Below, piece after piece: positions 8,001 through 17,270 of a stretch of 64,000 bases of DNA (positions are counted from its first letter, which is position 1; every line of letters begins with the position of its first letter). The position numbers and the translations under genes are program-made. The notes beneath the pieces are model-generated. The model searched no databases, had not been told where the DNA came from, and saw only the letters and a program-made list of their open reading frames with translations. The DNA lies in assembly GCF_014202315.1 (NCBI RefSeq), contig NZ_JACHGN010000020.1, positions 1 through 64,000 of the forward strand, in the 5' to 3' direction. This DNA comes from Thermocatellispora tengchongensis. GTDB taxonomy: Bacteria > Actinomycetota > Actinomycetes > Streptosporangiales > Streptosporangiaceae.

Positions 8001-8837
8001 TCACGAACCGGCCCAGGCGGTGCCGTCCACCGCCAGCCACGGCTCGCCGGCCACGGTTCCCGGGGTCACGCCGCTGAAGGCCAGGATGTCCCGATGCAGG
8101 TGGGACTGGTCGGTATAACCTTCCTCGGCCGCGACCCGGGCCGCGCCTTCGCCCGCGGCCAGCCGGTGGGCGGCGTGGTCGAAGCGGACCAGCCTCGCGG
8201 CGCGCTTGGGAGACAGGCCGATCTGCGACCGGAACCGGGACCACAGGCGCTTGCGGCTCCATCCGATCTCCAGCGCCAGCTCGTCGATCCGTGCCCGGCC
8301 ACGGCTGCCCACGATCCGCGTCCAGATCCAGGCCACCTCCGGGTCCACCGAGGGCCCCGCCTCGCGCCGGCGGACGAGCAGGGCGTCCGTCACCGCGAAA
8401 CGCTCCTGCCAGGACCTGGCCTGGCCGAGTCGCTCCCGGATCCGTGACACCTCGCGGCCCCACAGGTCGTCGAGGGCGACGACCGCATGGTCCAGCTCTG
8501 CCGGGGAGACGCCCAGCACGGCGCGCGCGACCACGGGGGACAGGCGCACCTGCACGCATTCGATCTTCTCACCGCGCACCCGGACCCCGCCGAACGCGAG
8601 CCTGGCGACCAGGCTTCCCCGCTGCTGCCGGCCGGTGGCGTTGTCCACGACCAGCGGGCCGTTGCCGGACTCCAGGACCAGTGTGACGGCCGGGTGCGGG
8701 ATCGCCCGCAGGTCGATCGGGCCCGTGGCCCGAGCGCGGAACCCGGCCATGCTGAGGCCGGCCACCCGGCTGGAGCGAGACGGCCGCGCGACGTCCCACG
8801 CGAGAGCGGCGTCGCGCTCGGGCACGGTGGATCGCAT
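8001..8837 (-). CDS. AraC-family transcriptional regulator
   Basis: A 278-residue regulator. The N-terminal half resembles the beta-rich sensor region found in actinobacterial AraC proteins (residues about 40-140), and the C-terminal 90 residues carry the paired AraC helix-turn-helices, including IDELALEIGWSRKRLWSRF and VAAEEGYTDQSHLHRDI, followed by SGVTPG. It is divergent from the alpha/beta hydrolase at 8916 with only 78 nt between, so that gene is its likely target. The ligand is unknown. Confidence 0.88.
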   Translation of the reverse strand: MRSTVPERDAALAWDVARPSRSSRVAGLSMAGFRARATGPIDLRAIPHPAVTLVLESGNGPLVVDNATGRQQRGSLVARLAFGGVRVRGEKIECVQVRLSPVVARAVLGVSPAELDHAVVALDDLWGREVSRIRERLGQARSWQERFAVTDALLVRRREAGPSVDPEVAWIWTRIVGSRGRARIDELALEIGWSRKRLWSRFRSQIGLSPKRAARLVRFDHAAHRLAAGEGAARVAAEEGYTDQSHLHRDILAFSGVTPGTVAGEPWLAVDGTAWAGS

Positions 8838-8915
8838 CCTCCCATGCTATGAGCCGGTGCCCGGCCGGGACATTCGTGCAAGACACCGGCGCGCGCCCAC
8901 GGTGACGGTGGGCTC

Positions 8916-9881
8916 ATGAGAGTTTCCACCAGGCTCACGGAACGGATCCGGGCGGCGGAACGGCGCGTCTCCGCCACCTACGGGCTGACGATGACCGAGC
9001 ACACGATCGTGCTCGAAGATCCGCCGGTCCGGCTGCGCGCCCTGGCCACGGGCTCGGGCACCCCGGTGATCCACGTGAACGGCATCTCGGCCCCGGCCAT
9101 GGGCTTCGCGCCGCTCGTCGCCCAACTGCCCGGGTACCGTCATCTGCTGCTCGACCTGCCCGGGCACAATCTCGCGGCGCCCTACCACTGGCGGGATCGC
9201 CCCCTCCGCGACCTGGCGGTCGGTGTGCTGACGAGGACGCTGGACGCGCTCGGAGTGCCACAGGCGGCATTCGTCGGCAGCTCCCTGGGCGGCCTGTTCA
9301 CGCTGTGGACGGCGATCGACGCACCGGCGCGCCTGCCCCGGGCGGCGATCGTCGGCGCGCCCGCGACGGCGCTGCCGGGAACCCGCGGGACCGCCGCGAT
9401 GGCGGCGATGACCTCCGCGGTACGCGGCCCGCTCACGCAGTGGTCGATGCGGCTGCCCTCGCCGAGGTTCGTCGCGCGCGCCGCCCTGGCGGAGGCCATC
9501 GGGACCGGCGCGGCGCACGGGATGTCCGGCGACCTGCTCGACCTGCACCGCCTTCCGCTCCGGTTGCCGGGGCGGGCCGCGTCGTACCGGGCGTTGCTGC
9601 GCCGCCTGATGCGCGGACGCGCCCCGCGCCCCGAGAACGTCCTCACCGACGCCGAGCTGGCGGGGATCACGGTGCCGCTGCTGTTCGTCTGGGGCGAGCA
9701 GGACGTGTTCTGCCCACCCCGGACCGGTGGCCCAAGTGTGGCGAAGATCCCGCAGGCGCACCTGACGGTCGTGCCCGGCGGTCACAGCCCCTGGCTCGAC
9801 GACGCGGGCCGTACCGCGGCACCGATCCGCTCCTTCCTCGCCGATGAGCGCATCGAGACGCCCGCCCCCAAGACCGCGTGA
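8916..9881 (+). CDS. alpha/beta hydrolase
   Basis: A 321-residue alpha/beta-hydrolase-fold enzyme. The nucleophile elbow is GSSLG (S123), the acid is probably the aspartate in GEQDVF, and the histidine is in GGHSPW near the C-terminus. The HVNGIS segment supplies the oxyanion region and LDLPGHN (79-85) is family-typical. There is no signal peptide, so it acts in the cytoplasm. ATG 8916 is used; another ATG (residue 26, MTEHTIVL) lies downstream. It is divergent from the AraC-family gene. The substrate is not predictable. Confidence 0.85.
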   Translation: MRVSTRLTERIRAAERRVSATYGLTMTEHTIVLEDPPVRLRALATGSGTPVIHVNGISAPAMGFAPLVAQLPGYRHLLLDLPGHNLAAPYHWRDRPLRDLAVGVLTRTLDALGVPQAAFVGSSLGGLFTLWTAIDAPARLPRAAIVGAPATALPGTRGTAAMAAMTSAVRGPLTQWSMRLPSPRFVARAALAEAIGTGAAHGMSGDLLDLHRLPLRLPGRAASYRALLRRLMRGRAPRPENVLTDAELAGITVPLLFVWGEQDVFCPPRTGGPSVAKIPQAHLTVVPGGHSPWLDDAGRTAAPIRSFLADERIETPAPKTA

Positions 9882-9962
9882 ACGAGCCACGTTGACGAGC
9901 GCACTCTCCACGTCCCCCGGCGACGGCGAGCCCACCGCGGGCGGCGGTGCGCGGTTCCGGGG

Positions 9963-10568
9963 TCACAGCCAGCCGCGCTCGTCGGCGATCCGGACGGCCT
10001 CGGCGCGGGTGCGGGCGCCGGTCTTGCCGATGGCCGCCGACAGGTGGTTGCGCACCGTGCCCTCGGACAGGTGGAGCTGCCTGGCCATGTCGCCTACGGT
10101 GCCGCCCTCCGCGGCGGCCACCAGGACCTCGTGCTCGCGGGCGGTGAGCGGGCTGACGCCCTGGCTGAGGGACTCGGCGGCCAGGACGGGATCGACGACC
10201 ACCAGGCCGGCGTGCACCTTGCGCAGCGCGTTCACCAGTTGCTCCGGCGGGATGTCCTTCACCAGGAAGCCCGCCGCGCCCGCCGCCATGGCGCGGGACA
10301 GGTAGCCGGGGCGGCCGAAGGTCGTCAGCATGATCACGCGGCAGCCGGGTGCGGCGGCGCGCAGGGCGGCGGCGGTGGCCAGCCCGTCCTGGCCGGGCAT
10401 CTGGATGTCCAGCAGCGCCACGTCGGGACGGGTGCGCGCGGCGGCCTCCACGGCTTGTTCGCCCGTGCCGGCCTCGGCCACCACGCGGATGTCCCGCTCC
10501 AGGCCGAGCAGCGCCGCGAACGCCCCTCTGACCAGGGCCTGGTCGTCGGCCAGCAGTACGCGGATCAT
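9963..10568 (-). CDS. LuxR/NarL-family response regulator
   Basis: A 201-residue two-component response regulator. The receiver domain shows the acidic pair in LLADDQ, the phosphoacceptor aspartate in VALLDIQMPGQDG (near 52), a threonine in MLTTFG and a lysine in FLVKD. The output domain is a LuxR helix-turn-helix (LTAREHEVLVAAAEGGTVGDMARQLHLS, about 138-165). Its ATG overlaps the stop codon of the kinase gene by 4 nt (10565-10568), so the pair is translationally coupled. It probably controls the ABC transporter genes just upstream in the same direction. Confidence 0.92.
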   Translation of the reverse strand: MIRVLLADDQALVRGAFAALLGLERDIRVVAEAGTGEQAVEAAARTRPDVALLDIQMPGQDGLATAAALRAAAPGCRVIMLTTFGRPGYLSRAMAAGAAGFLVKDIPPEQLVNALRKVHAGLVVVDPVLAAESLSQGVSPLTAREHEVLVAAAEGGTVGDMARQLHLSEGTVRNHLSAAIGKTGARTRAEAVRIADERGWL

Positions 10569-11830
10569 CTGCTCCCCCTGGGACACTCGGCTCGGAGCCG
10601 GTAGCCGCCGCCGGGCAGCGGCCCGGCCTCCAGCCGCCCGCCGGCCGCCTCCAGCCGGGCGGCCAGGCCCTTGAGCCCGTGTCCGGGGCGGCCCGTCCCA
10701 CCGGCCGTGTCGTCCTCCGCCGGTCGCGGGCGGCCCACGCCGTCGTCGAGGATCTCGACGAAGCCGCGGCCGGCCCGTATCTCGCAGCGGCGCGCCCGGC
10801 TGTGCCGGATCACGTTGGTGACGCCCTCGCGCACCACGTAGGCGAGGACCCGGTGCTCGGGCACGGTGTCCGGCCGGGGGAGGCGGGCCTCGATGCCCGC
10901 CGCGGCGAGCGCGCCGCGGGCGTCCTCCAGGGCGCTCGCGAGCGACGGCTCGTGGGTGGCCGCCACGGTGGCGCGTACGTCGTTCAGCGCCTGGCGGCCG
11001 AGCTCCTCGATGTCGCGCACCTCCTGCCCGGCCCGCTCCGGCTCGCCGCTCTCCAGCAGGCGGCGGGCCAGCCCGGCCTTGACCGTGAGCGTGGTCAGGG
11101 TCGAGCCGAGCGCGTCGTGCAGGTCGCGCGCCAGGCGCTCGCGGTCGGCGGCTATCGCGAGTTCGGCCATGGTGGCGTTCGCCCGCTCCAGCGCCCGGTT
11201 GGCCGTCCAGGTCGCGCGCAGCGGTCCCACGATGAGCACCACCGAGAGCAGGAACAGCAGGGTCCAGTCCGGTGACCCGGTGGACAGCAGGCCGAGCACG
11301 ACGCCGGTGGCGATGGCGGGCGCGGCCAGGATCACCGCCCACCCCCAGGGCAGCACGACCGCGGCCACGGCCAGCGCGTAGCTGTAGTTCCAGGGGGAGA
11401 TGCCGAACACCGTCACCAGCACGGTCGCCACGGCCAGCGCCGCGCCGCTGAGGACGGCCCGCGCGGCGACGGGCCTGCGCATCACCAGCACGGGCCCGGC
11501 CAGGTAGCAGGCCAGGTAGCCGAGGATCAGCGCGCACGCCAGCGCGACCGGCACCGGGCCGGTCCCCTCGCGCACCGCCCGGTAGAGCTCCAGCCACAGC
11601 GGCGGGCTGAACAGCACGCCGATCGCCACCCAGCCCTTGGCCATCGGCCACGGGGGCGCCTCGGGGTCGTCCCAGGCCGCCGCGGACACCTCGGGCAGCG
11701 TCGAAGCGGGCGTGTCACCGCTGGACGCGCCCTGCGGTCGCCCGGCCGGCGGGGGAGCGGGGGTCCGGCGCGCACCGGCCGCGGCGGCCTGGTCGGGGGC
11801 GGCGGGTACGCCGGCGGCGTCGGCGCTCAT
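10565..11830 (-). CDS. sensor histidine kinase (HisKA_3, DesK-like)
   Basis: A 421-residue membrane kinase. The chosen ATG is 11828-11830 (MSADAAGVPAAP). After a proline/alanine-rich cytoplasmic N-terminus of about 65 residues come five or six membrane helices (about 70-215), then the HisKA_3 dimerisation/phosphoacceptor segment DRERLARDLHDALGSTL and a GHKL ATPase domain (EGVTNVIRHSRA, DDGVGR, GHGLKGLAARLEAAGG). It is coupled by a 4-nt overlap to the LuxR response regulator. The ABC transporter lies directly upstream, an arrangement typical of DesK-type systems that sense membrane or drug stress and control exporters. Confidence 0.92.
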   Translation of the reverse strand: MSADAAGVPAAPDQAAAAGARRTPAPPPAGRPQGASSGDTPASTLPEVSAAAWDDPEAPPWPMAKGWVAIGVLFSPPLWLELYRAVREGTGPVPVALACALILGYLACYLAGPVLVMRRPVAARAVLSGAALAVATVLVTVFGISPWNYSYALAVAAVVLPWGWAVILAAPAIATGVVLGLLSTGSPDWTLLFLLSVVLIVGPLRATWTANRALERANATMAELAIAADRERLARDLHDALGSTLTTLTVKAGLARRLLESGEPERAGQEVRDIEELGRQALNDVRATVAATHEPSLASALEDARGALAAAGIEARLPRPDTVPEHRVLAYVVREGVTNVIRHSRARRCEIRAGRGFVEILDDGVGRPRPAEDDTAGGTGRPGHGLKGLAARLEAAGGRLEAGPLPGGGYRLRAECPRGSR

Positions 11831-11895
11831 CCCCCCCACGATAACCGCCCTCCTCCCGGCGGGTAAGCCTCGATCGTGCCCGCGTCGCCCGCGTT

Positions 11896-11930
11896 CCCGT
11901 ACGCCGGAACGTCGCCGGCCGGCGTACGGG
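11896..11930. terminator. hairpin between the ABC transporter and the two-component genes
   Basis: Perfect 12-bp arms CCCGTACGCCGG (11896-11907) and CCGGCGTACGGG (11919-11930) close an 11-nt loop. It lies between the permease stop (11949) and the kinase start (11830), all on the minus strand. It may terminate or attenuate transporter mRNA so that kinase and regulator are expressed at a lower level. Confidence 0.6.
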
Positions 11931-11948
11931 AGCGGGTGTCCCACCGGG

Positions 11949-12680
11949 TCAGACCCGCTGGGAGTCGCGCCGGTACAGCACGACGACCAGCGCGGCCGTC
12001 ACCGCGAACCAGGCGGCCACGACCGCCGGGCCGAGCGGGTCGATCGGGGCGCCCTCGACCTGGTTCCGCGCGTGCTCGGCCAGCCAGAAGCTCGGCAGCG
12101 CCTTGGCCAGCGTCGCCATGACCTCCGGCATCACCTCCACCGGCATGAACAGCCCGCCGAACATGGCCATCAGCAGGAAGGCCGACACCGTCAGCGCCGA
12201 CACCGCGTCCGGCTTGGCGGACAGGCCGATCAGCGGGCCGAGCACCGCGAACGGCAGCGCCCCCACCCAGCTCGCGACCAGTACCCGCAGCCACTGCTCC
12301 GCCGTCAGGTCCACGCCCTTCACCAGCAGTCCGGCCAGGAAGATCAGCAGGAGTGCGGGCAGCACGATGACCATGGACGCGGCCACCTTCGAGGCGACGT
12401 AGGACCACCCCGGCAGCGGGGTGAGCCGCAACTGGCGGTGCCAGCCCGCCTGCCGCTCCAGCGCGACCCGGCTGCCGATGGCCAGCGCGCCGGAGATCGC
12501 CCCGAACGCCGCCATGCTGATCATGATGTAGGTGGTCATGTCGACGGCGCCCTTGGTGTCCAAGCCGCCGAACACCTCCGACATGACCAGGAAGAACACC
12601 ACCGGCGAGGCGACGGCCAGGACCAGGAACTCCATCGACCGCGTCAGCAGCCGCAGCTCGGTGTAGACCAGCGTTCCCAT
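11949..12680 (-). CDS. ABC-2 type transporter permease
   Basis: A 243-residue integral membrane protein with about six hydrophobic segments, of the ABC-2 exporter type (conserved FGAISGALAIGSRVALERQAGWHRQLRLTPL region at about 58-88, and a FGGLFMPVEVMP loop). It pairs with the ATPase gene ending 3 nt upstream (12684). Together they form an exporter of the drug or lipid type, under likely control of the downstream two-component system. The substrate is unknown. Confidence 0.9.
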   Translation of the reverse strand: MGTLVYTELRLLTRSMEFLVLAVASPVVFFLVMSEVFGGLDTKGAVDMTTYIMISMAAFGAISGALAIGSRVALERQAGWHRQLRLTPLPGWSYVASKVAASMVIVLPALLLIFLAGLLVKGVDLTAEQWLRVLVASWVGALPFAVLGPLIGLSAKPDAVSALTVSAFLLMAMFGGLFMPVEVMPEVMATLAKALPSFWLAEHARNQVEGAPIDPLGPAVVAAWFAVTAALVVVLYRRDSQRV

Positions 12681-12683
12681 GGC

Positions 12684-13634
12684 TCAGACCTCCTTGGCGG
12701 CCGTGACCACGGTGTGACCGCCCGCCGATCCCCGCGGCCCGGAGTCGCCGGTGAGCGCGACGAAGGCGTCCTCCAGGGTCATCGCGGACACCTCCACGTC
12801 CCTGGCCGGCCGCTGCAGCAGGGCGCGCAGCGCCCGGTCGGAGTCCTGGCAGTGCAGCTCCACCCGCTCGCCGTGCACGGAGGCGGCGCTGACCCCGGGC
12901 AGGCCGCGCAGCCACGCGGGGTCGGCGTCGTCGAGTACGGCGCGGATGGTGCGCCCCTCGACCCTGGCGCAGATCTCCGCCACCGAGCCGTCGGCGACGA
13001 TGCGGCCGTGCCGCATCAGCACCACCCGGTCGGCGAAGTCCTGCGCCTCGGCCAGGTAGTGGGTGGCGAACAGCACGGTCCGGCCTCCGGTGGCGTACTC
13101 GCGCATCGCCGCCCAGAAGTCCTGCCTGCCCTGTACGTCCATGGCCACGGTCGGCTCGTCCAGCACCAGCAGGTCGGGGTCGCACACCAGCGCCGCGGCG
13201 AACCGGATCCGCTGCCGCTGGCCCCCGGACAGGCCGCCGTACCTGAGCCTGGCCTCCTTGGCCACGCCGGCCCGGCGCAGCGCCTCGTCCACCTTGAGCG
13301 GCCTGGGGTACTGGGCCGCCATGATCTGGACGATCTCCCGGCCGGTCATCTCGTGCAGGAACCCGCCGGACTGGAGCATCGCGCCGACCAGTCCCTGCGC
13401 GGCCGCCCGCCGCGGGGGACGGCCGAACAGGCGGGCCTCGCCCTCGTCCGGGGCGCTGAGCCCCAGCAGGATCTCCATCGTGCTGGTCTTGCCCGCCCCG
13501 TTCGGCCCGAGCAGGGCCACCAGCTCACCGGGCGCGACCAGCAGGTCCACTCCGTCCACCGCGCGCACGTCCCCGAAGGACCTGCGCAGCCCGCGCAGGC
13601 TGACCGCGGCGCCGGATTCGGCATCCTCCATCAT
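12684..13634 (-). CDS. ABC transporter ATP-binding protein
   Basis: A 316-residue ATPase subunit. Walker A is GPNGAGKTS (near 39-47), the signature is LSGGQRQRI, Walker B is LLVLDEPTVAMD, and the switch histidine is in FATHYL. A C-terminal regulatory extension of about 90 residues (from 225) is typical of DrrA-like drug-exporter ATPases. ATG 13632-13634 or the next ATG, 3 nt inside, may be the start. It is first in the minus-strand run ATPase-permease-kinase-regulator. A strong inverted repeat at 13675-13703 lies 41 nt upstream. Confidence 0.92.
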   Translation of the reverse strand: MMEDAESGAAVSLRGLRRSFGDVRAVDGVDLLVAPGELVALLGPNGAGKTSTMEILLGLSAPDEGEARLFGRPPRRAAAQGLVGAMLQSGGFLHEMTGREIVQIMAAQYPRPLKVDEALRRAGVAKEARLRYGGLSGGQRQRIRFAAALVCDPDLLVLDEPTVAMDVQGRQDFWAAMREYATGGRTVLFATHYLAEAQDFADRVVLMRHGRIVADGSVAEICARVEGRTIRAVLDDADPAWLRGLPGVSAASVHGERVELHCQDSDRALRALLQRPARDVEVSAMTLEDAFVALTGDSGPRGSAGGHTVVTAAKEV

Positions 13635-13674
13635 GATCCCGACTATCCCGCCGGTCGCCGGCGGTCACCTCGAC

Positions 13675-13703
13675 CATCTGTCATCGTCTGCCCATGACAG
13701 ATG
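13675..13703. promoter_or_regulatory. 10-bp inverted repeat upstream of the ABC exporter operon
   Basis: CATCTGTCAT (13675-13684) and ATGACAGATG (13694-13703) are perfect inverted arms with a 9-nt spacer, a geometry typical of LuxR/NarL dimer sites. It is 41 nt upstream of the ABC ATPase start. The adjacent response regulator (9963-10568) is the likely ligand, by position only. Confidence 0.6.
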
Positions 13704-13773
13704 TCACGGCCCCGGAGTGGACCGGCGCCGGTCGGGATGGTGCCCTCGCCCGGGTGGAACTACTCTGCCCGGC

Positions 13774-14178
13774 ATGCGCATGCTGCACCTCGGGCTGCGG
13801 GTCACCGACCTGGAACGCTCGCCGGCCTTCTACACCGCGCTCGGGTACGCCGAGCTCGGCCATGTCGCCGAGACGGAGTTCGGCAGCCTGACCATGCTCC
13901 AACTGCCCGGCGACCCGTTCGTCAGCCTCGAACTCGTGCACGACCCCGCACGACCGGTCACGGACATCAGCGCCGTCAACCACCTCGTCGTCCAGGTGGA
14001 CGATCTCGACGCCACGATCGCCGACCTCGCGGGCAGGGGCGTCACGGCCGAGCCGCCGGCGGACCTGGGGCAGGGGATGCGGACGTCATGGCTGACCGAC
14101 CCCGACGGCTACAGGATCGAACTCGTGCAGTGGCCGCCCGGCCATCCGGCCGGGATGACCGCGGCCGACTTCGCCTGA
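13774..14178 (+). CDS. VOC-family (glyoxalase/bleomycin-resistance-like) protein
   Basis: A 134-residue single-module pair of beta-alpha-beta-beta-beta units. It begins MRMLHLGLRVTDLERSPAFYTALGY, the hallmark of glyoxalase-I-like proteins. Candidate metal ligands are H5 near the N-terminus, E in LVSLELVHD-type position, H near VNHLVVQVDD, and E in [10 protein letters not shown], which is the classical metal-ligand pattern for the family. It may be a lactoylglutathione-lyase-like or a fosfomycin/bleomycin-resistance-like protein; the substrate is not determinable. Its last 93 nt overlap the 3' end of grpE on the other strand. Confidence 0.85.
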   Translation: MRMLHLGLRVTDLERSPAFYTALGYAELGHVAETEFGSLTMLQLPGDPFVSLELVHDPARPVTDISAVNHLVVQVDDLDATIADLAGRGVTAEPPADLGQGMRTSWLTDPDGYRIELVQWPPGHPAGMTAADFA

Positions 14179-14832
14179 CGGGCCGGGCGGAACCGGCGAC
14201 CGCTCACCGTGAGCCGGCTGTAAGCCCCTGCGCTGCGGGGGCGGCCCGGTCACCGTGACCCGGGCCGGGCGCAGCAGGCGGTCGCCGACCCGGTAGCCGC
14301 GGAGCAGGACCTCGCTGCAGGTCGCGCGGCCGGTCCGAGCCGAGGGCACGTAGCCCACCGCCTCGTGGCGCGTCGGGTCGAAGGCGTCGCCCGGCATGCC
14401 GAACGCCTCCAGGCCGAGCTCCGCGAGCTCAGCTTCCAGCGTCTCGGCGACGAGCTGAAAGCCGCCGTAGACGTCGCCGAGCTCGCGGGCCCGGGTGATG
14501 GCGTCGAGAACCGGCAGCAGGCTGCGGAGCGCGTGCGCCACCCCCATGTCGTACATCGCCGACCGGTCGCGCTGGGCCCGCTTGCGGTAGTTGTCGTACT
14601 CCGCCTTGAGCCGCTGCAGGTCGGCGGTGCGTTCGGCGAGGTCGGCCTGCAGCCGCGTCGTCCGTGACCGTGGCCGTCCGGCGGCCCGGCCGGTCGCGGC
14701 CCGTGGCGGTGACGCCGGCGCGTCGCGAACCGGCGTGCCGGCGGGGCCGGTCCTGTCGCCCGCGGTCTGGGCGGGCAGCGGAAGGCCGGCGGGCGGCCGC
14801 CCTTGCCGAGGGGGATCGGACCGGCGGTTCAT
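14086..14832 (-). CDS. grpE: nucleotide exchange factor GrpE
   Basis: A 248-residue GrpE, the ADP/ATP exchange factor for DnaK. A disordered N-terminal tail (1-60) is followed by a coiled coil (about 60-95, including [18 protein letters not shown]), and the beta-domain with [13 protein letters not shown] and the terminal [18 protein letters not shown]. Most GrpE proteins end near that point; here about 45 residues of proline/glycine-rich sequence follow and run antisense through the VOC gene, which suggests loss of the ancestral stop. The start overlaps the dnaK stop by 4 nt. It acts with the dnaK gene directly upstream. Confidence 0.92.
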   Translation of the reverse strand: MNRRSDPPRQGRPPAGLPLPAQTAGDRTGPAGTPVRDAPASPPRAATGRAAGRPRSRTTRLQADLAERTADLQRLKAEYDNYRKRAQRDRSAMYDMGVAHALRSLLPVLDAITRARELGDVYGGFQLVAETLEAELAELGLEAFGMPGDAFDPTRHEAVGYVPSARTGRATCSEVLLRGYRVGDRLLRPARVTVTGPPPQRRGLQPAHGERSPVPPGPSGEVGRGHPGRMAGRPLHEFDPVAVGVGQP

Positions 14833-16706
14833 CGCTCGCCCTCCTGGTGCTTGTCCTCATCGACGATCTCCGCCTCCACCACCTCCTCTTCACCGGCCTT
14901 GTGCTGATCGCCCGCGCCTGCGCCCGTGCCCGTGCTCCCTCCGGGGGCGGTGCTCCGCGTCTGCGCGTAGATCGCCTGACCGATCTTCTGGGCGGTGGCC
15001 GCGGCCTTCTCCGTGGCCTGCCTGATGGCGTTGACGTCGTCGCCCTTCAGCTTGTCCTTCAGGTCGGCGAGCGCGGCCTCCACCTCGGACTTGACGTCTG
15101 CGGGCACCTTGTCCGGGTTGTCGCGCAGCAGCCGTTCGGTGGAGTAGACGAGCGTCTCGGCGTTGTTGCGGGTCTCGGCCTCCTCACGCCTGCGGCGGTC
15201 CTCCTCGGCGTGCCGCTCGGCCTCGCGCACCATCCGGTCGATGTCGTCCTTCGGCAGCGCCGAACCGCCGGTGATCACGATCGACTGCTCGCGGCCCGTA
15301 CCGAGATCCTTCGCGGAGACGTTCATGATGCCGTTGGCGTCGATGTCGAAGGCGACCTCGATCTGCGGGACCCCGCGCGGGGCGGGCGGCAGGCCGGTCA
15401 GCTCGAACATGCCCAGCTTCTTGTTGTACGCGGCGATCTCCCGCTCGCCCTGGTAGACCTGGATGGCCACGGACGGCTGGTTGTCCTCGGCCGTGGTGAA
15501 CACCTCCGAGCGCCTGGTCGGGATCGTGGTGTTGCGCTCGATGAGCTTGGTCATGATCCCGCCCTTGGTCTCGATGCCCAGCGACAGCGGGGTGACGTCC
15601 AGCAGCAGGACGTCCTTGACCTCGCCCTTGAGCACCCCGGCCTGCAGGGCGGCGCCGATCGCCACCACCTCGTCCGGGTTGACCCCCTTGTGCGGCTCCT
15701 TGCCGCCGGTCAGCTCCCGTACCAGGTCGACGACGGCCGGCATGCGCGTCGCGCCGCCGACGAGGATGACGTGGTCGATGTCGGAGGTCTGCAGCCGGGC
15801 ATCGCCGATCGCCTGGTGGAAGGGGCCCTTGCAGCGCTCCAGCAGGTCCTGGGTGAGCCGCTGGAACTGCACGCGGGTCAGCTTCTCGTCCATGTGCAGC
15901 GGGCCCTGGTCGGAGGCGGTGATGTAGGGCAGGCTGATCGAGGTCTCACTGGTGGACGACAGCTCGATCTTGGCCCGCTCGGCCGCCTCGCGCATCCGCT
16001 GCATCGCCATCTTGTCCTTGGACAGATCCACCCCGTGGGCGTTCTTGAACTGGGTGACCAGATGATCGACGATCCGCTGGTCCCAGTCGTCGCCGCCGAG
16101 GTGGGTGTCGCCGGCGGTGGCCTTGACCTCGACCACGCCCTCGCCGATGGACAGCAGCGACACGTCGAAGGTGCCGCCGCCCAGGTCGAAGACCAGGATG
16201 GACTGGTCGTTCTCCTTGTCCAGGCCGTAGGCCAGCGCGGCGGCGGTCGGTTCGTTGATGATGCGCAGCACCTTGAGGCCGGCGATCTCGCCCGCCTCCT
16301 TGGTCGCGGTACGCTGCGCGTCGTCGAAGTACGCCGGCACGGTGATGACGGCCTCCGTGACGTGCTCTCCGAGGTAGGCCTCGGCGTCGCGCTTGAGCTT
16401 CTGCAGCACGCGCGCGGAGATCTCCTGTGCCGTGTACCGCTTGCCGTTTATGCTCCCCGTCTCGGGGAACCGCCACGCCGCGTCGCCCATGTGGCGTTTC
16501 ACCGAGCGCGCGGTGCGCTCGACGTTGGTCACCGCCTGCCGTTTGGCGATCTCGCCGACCAGCACCTCACCGCTCTTGGCGAACGCGACCACCGAAGGGG
16601 TGGTCCGCGATCCCTCGGTGTTGGTGACGACGGTGGGCTCGCCGGCTTCCAGCACGCAGACGACCGAGTTGGTCGTGCCGAGGTCGATACCGACGGGTCG
16701 GGTCAT
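14829..16706 (-). CDS. dnaK: Hsp70 chaperone DnaK
   Basis: A 625-residue Hsp70. The actin-like ATPase domain has the phosphate-1 motif GIDLGTTNS (6-14), the phosphate-2 motif [12 protein letters not shown] and the adenosine motif [11 protein letters not shown]. The substrate-binding domain follows ([17 protein letters not shown]) and the C-terminal tail ends [16 protein letters not shown], the usual acidic DnaK tail. It is one of probably several DnaK copies in the genome, because it sits in an atypical operon preceded by a short J-protein and followed by grpE, with no full-length dnaJ or hspR nearby. Confidence 0.97.
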   Translation of the reverse strand: MTRPVGIDLGTTNSVVCVLEAGEPTVVTNTEGSRTTPSVVAFAKSGEVLVGEIAKRQAVTNVERTARSVKRHMGDAAWRFPETGSINGKRYTAQEISARVLQKLKRDAEAYLGEHVTEAVITVPAYFDDAQRTATKEAGEIAGLKVLRIINEPTAAALAYGLDKENDQSILVFDLGGGTFDVSLLSIGEGVVEVKATAGDTHLGGDDWDQRIVDHLVTQFKNAHGVDLSKDKMAMQRMREAAERAKIELSSTSETSISLPYITASDQGPLHMDEKLTRVQFQRLTQDLLERCKGPFHQAIGDARLQTSDIDHVILVGGATRMPAVVDLVRELTGGKEPHKGVNPDEVVAIGAALQAGVLKGEVKDVLLLDVTPLSLGIETKGGIMTKLIERNTTIPTRRSEVFTTAEDNQPSVAIQVYQGEREIAAYNKKLGMFELTGLPPAPRGVPQIEVAFDIDANGIMNVSAKDLGTGREQSIVITGGSALPKDDIDRMVREAERHAEEDRRRREEAETRNNAETLVYSTERLLRDNPDKVPADVKSEVEAALADLKDKLKGDDVNAIRQATEKAAATAQKIGQAIYAQTRSTAPGGSTGTGAGAGDQHKAGEEEVVEAEIVDEDKHQEGER

Positions 16707-16763
16707 CGACGGCCTCCTTCCTCACGCCCTCCTCGTCATGGCACGAACGCCGCCTTTCGGATG

Positions 16764-17261
16764 TCACAGCCGCCAGAGGCGTGCGCTGAGCCTGCCGAGG
16801 AAAGGCATGTCGTACGCGCCTCCGCGAGGCGGGTCGAGCCGGGCCGGGCCCACCCGCAGCAGCGCGTGTCCCAACGGCGCGGCGGCGGAAAGATCGACGA
16901 TCACGGCCACGCCGGCCGTTCGCGCCGGAGCACGCCGGCGGACGGTTCGCGCGGACAGGCCGGGACCCGGCGTGTGCGTGACCCTGACGGTGACCGGCCG
17001 CCCTCGCAGCGGAGCCTCGCGTCCGCTCCCGGCGTCGTAGGCCGCGCGCCGGGCGGGGTCGCGCAGCACGGCATAGGCGTCGATCACCTCGGCGAACCGT
17101 TCCCGTGCCGCCTGCCCGGCCGGGCGGGCGTCCGGATGCAGCTCGCGTACCAGCCGGCGGTAGGCGGACGTGACCTGCGCCGCGGACGCCGTTCTGTCCA
17201 CGCCGAGCACCGTGTAGTGGTCCCGCCGGGGCTGCTGCTCGCCGTCGTGCCGAACGGGCAC
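16764..17261 (-). CDS. short J-domain protein
   Basis: About 165 residues. The N-terminal J domain (DHYTVLGVDRTASAAQVTSAYR) contains the HPD tripeptide in ELHPDARP that stimulates DnaK's ATPase. The glycine/phenylalanine, zinc-finger and substrate-binding domains of DnaJ are absent; the last 85 residues are unrelated. The GTG at 17261 is preferred because GGGGAGGTGAG lies at a workable distance; another GTG 9 nt upstream (17270) directly abuts that site. It leads the operon J-protein/dnaK/grpE and probably recruits this DnaK to a special client or stress role. Confidence 0.82.
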   Translation of the reverse strand: MPVRHDGEQQPRRDHYTVLGVDRTASAAQVTSAYRRLVRELHPDARPAGQAARERFAEVIDAYAVLRDPARRAAYDAGSGREAPLRGRPVTVRVTHTPGPGLSARTVRRRAPARTAGVAVIVDLSAAAPLGHALLRVGPARLDPPRGGAYDMPFLGRLSARLWRL

Positions 17262-17270
17262 CGTACTCAC

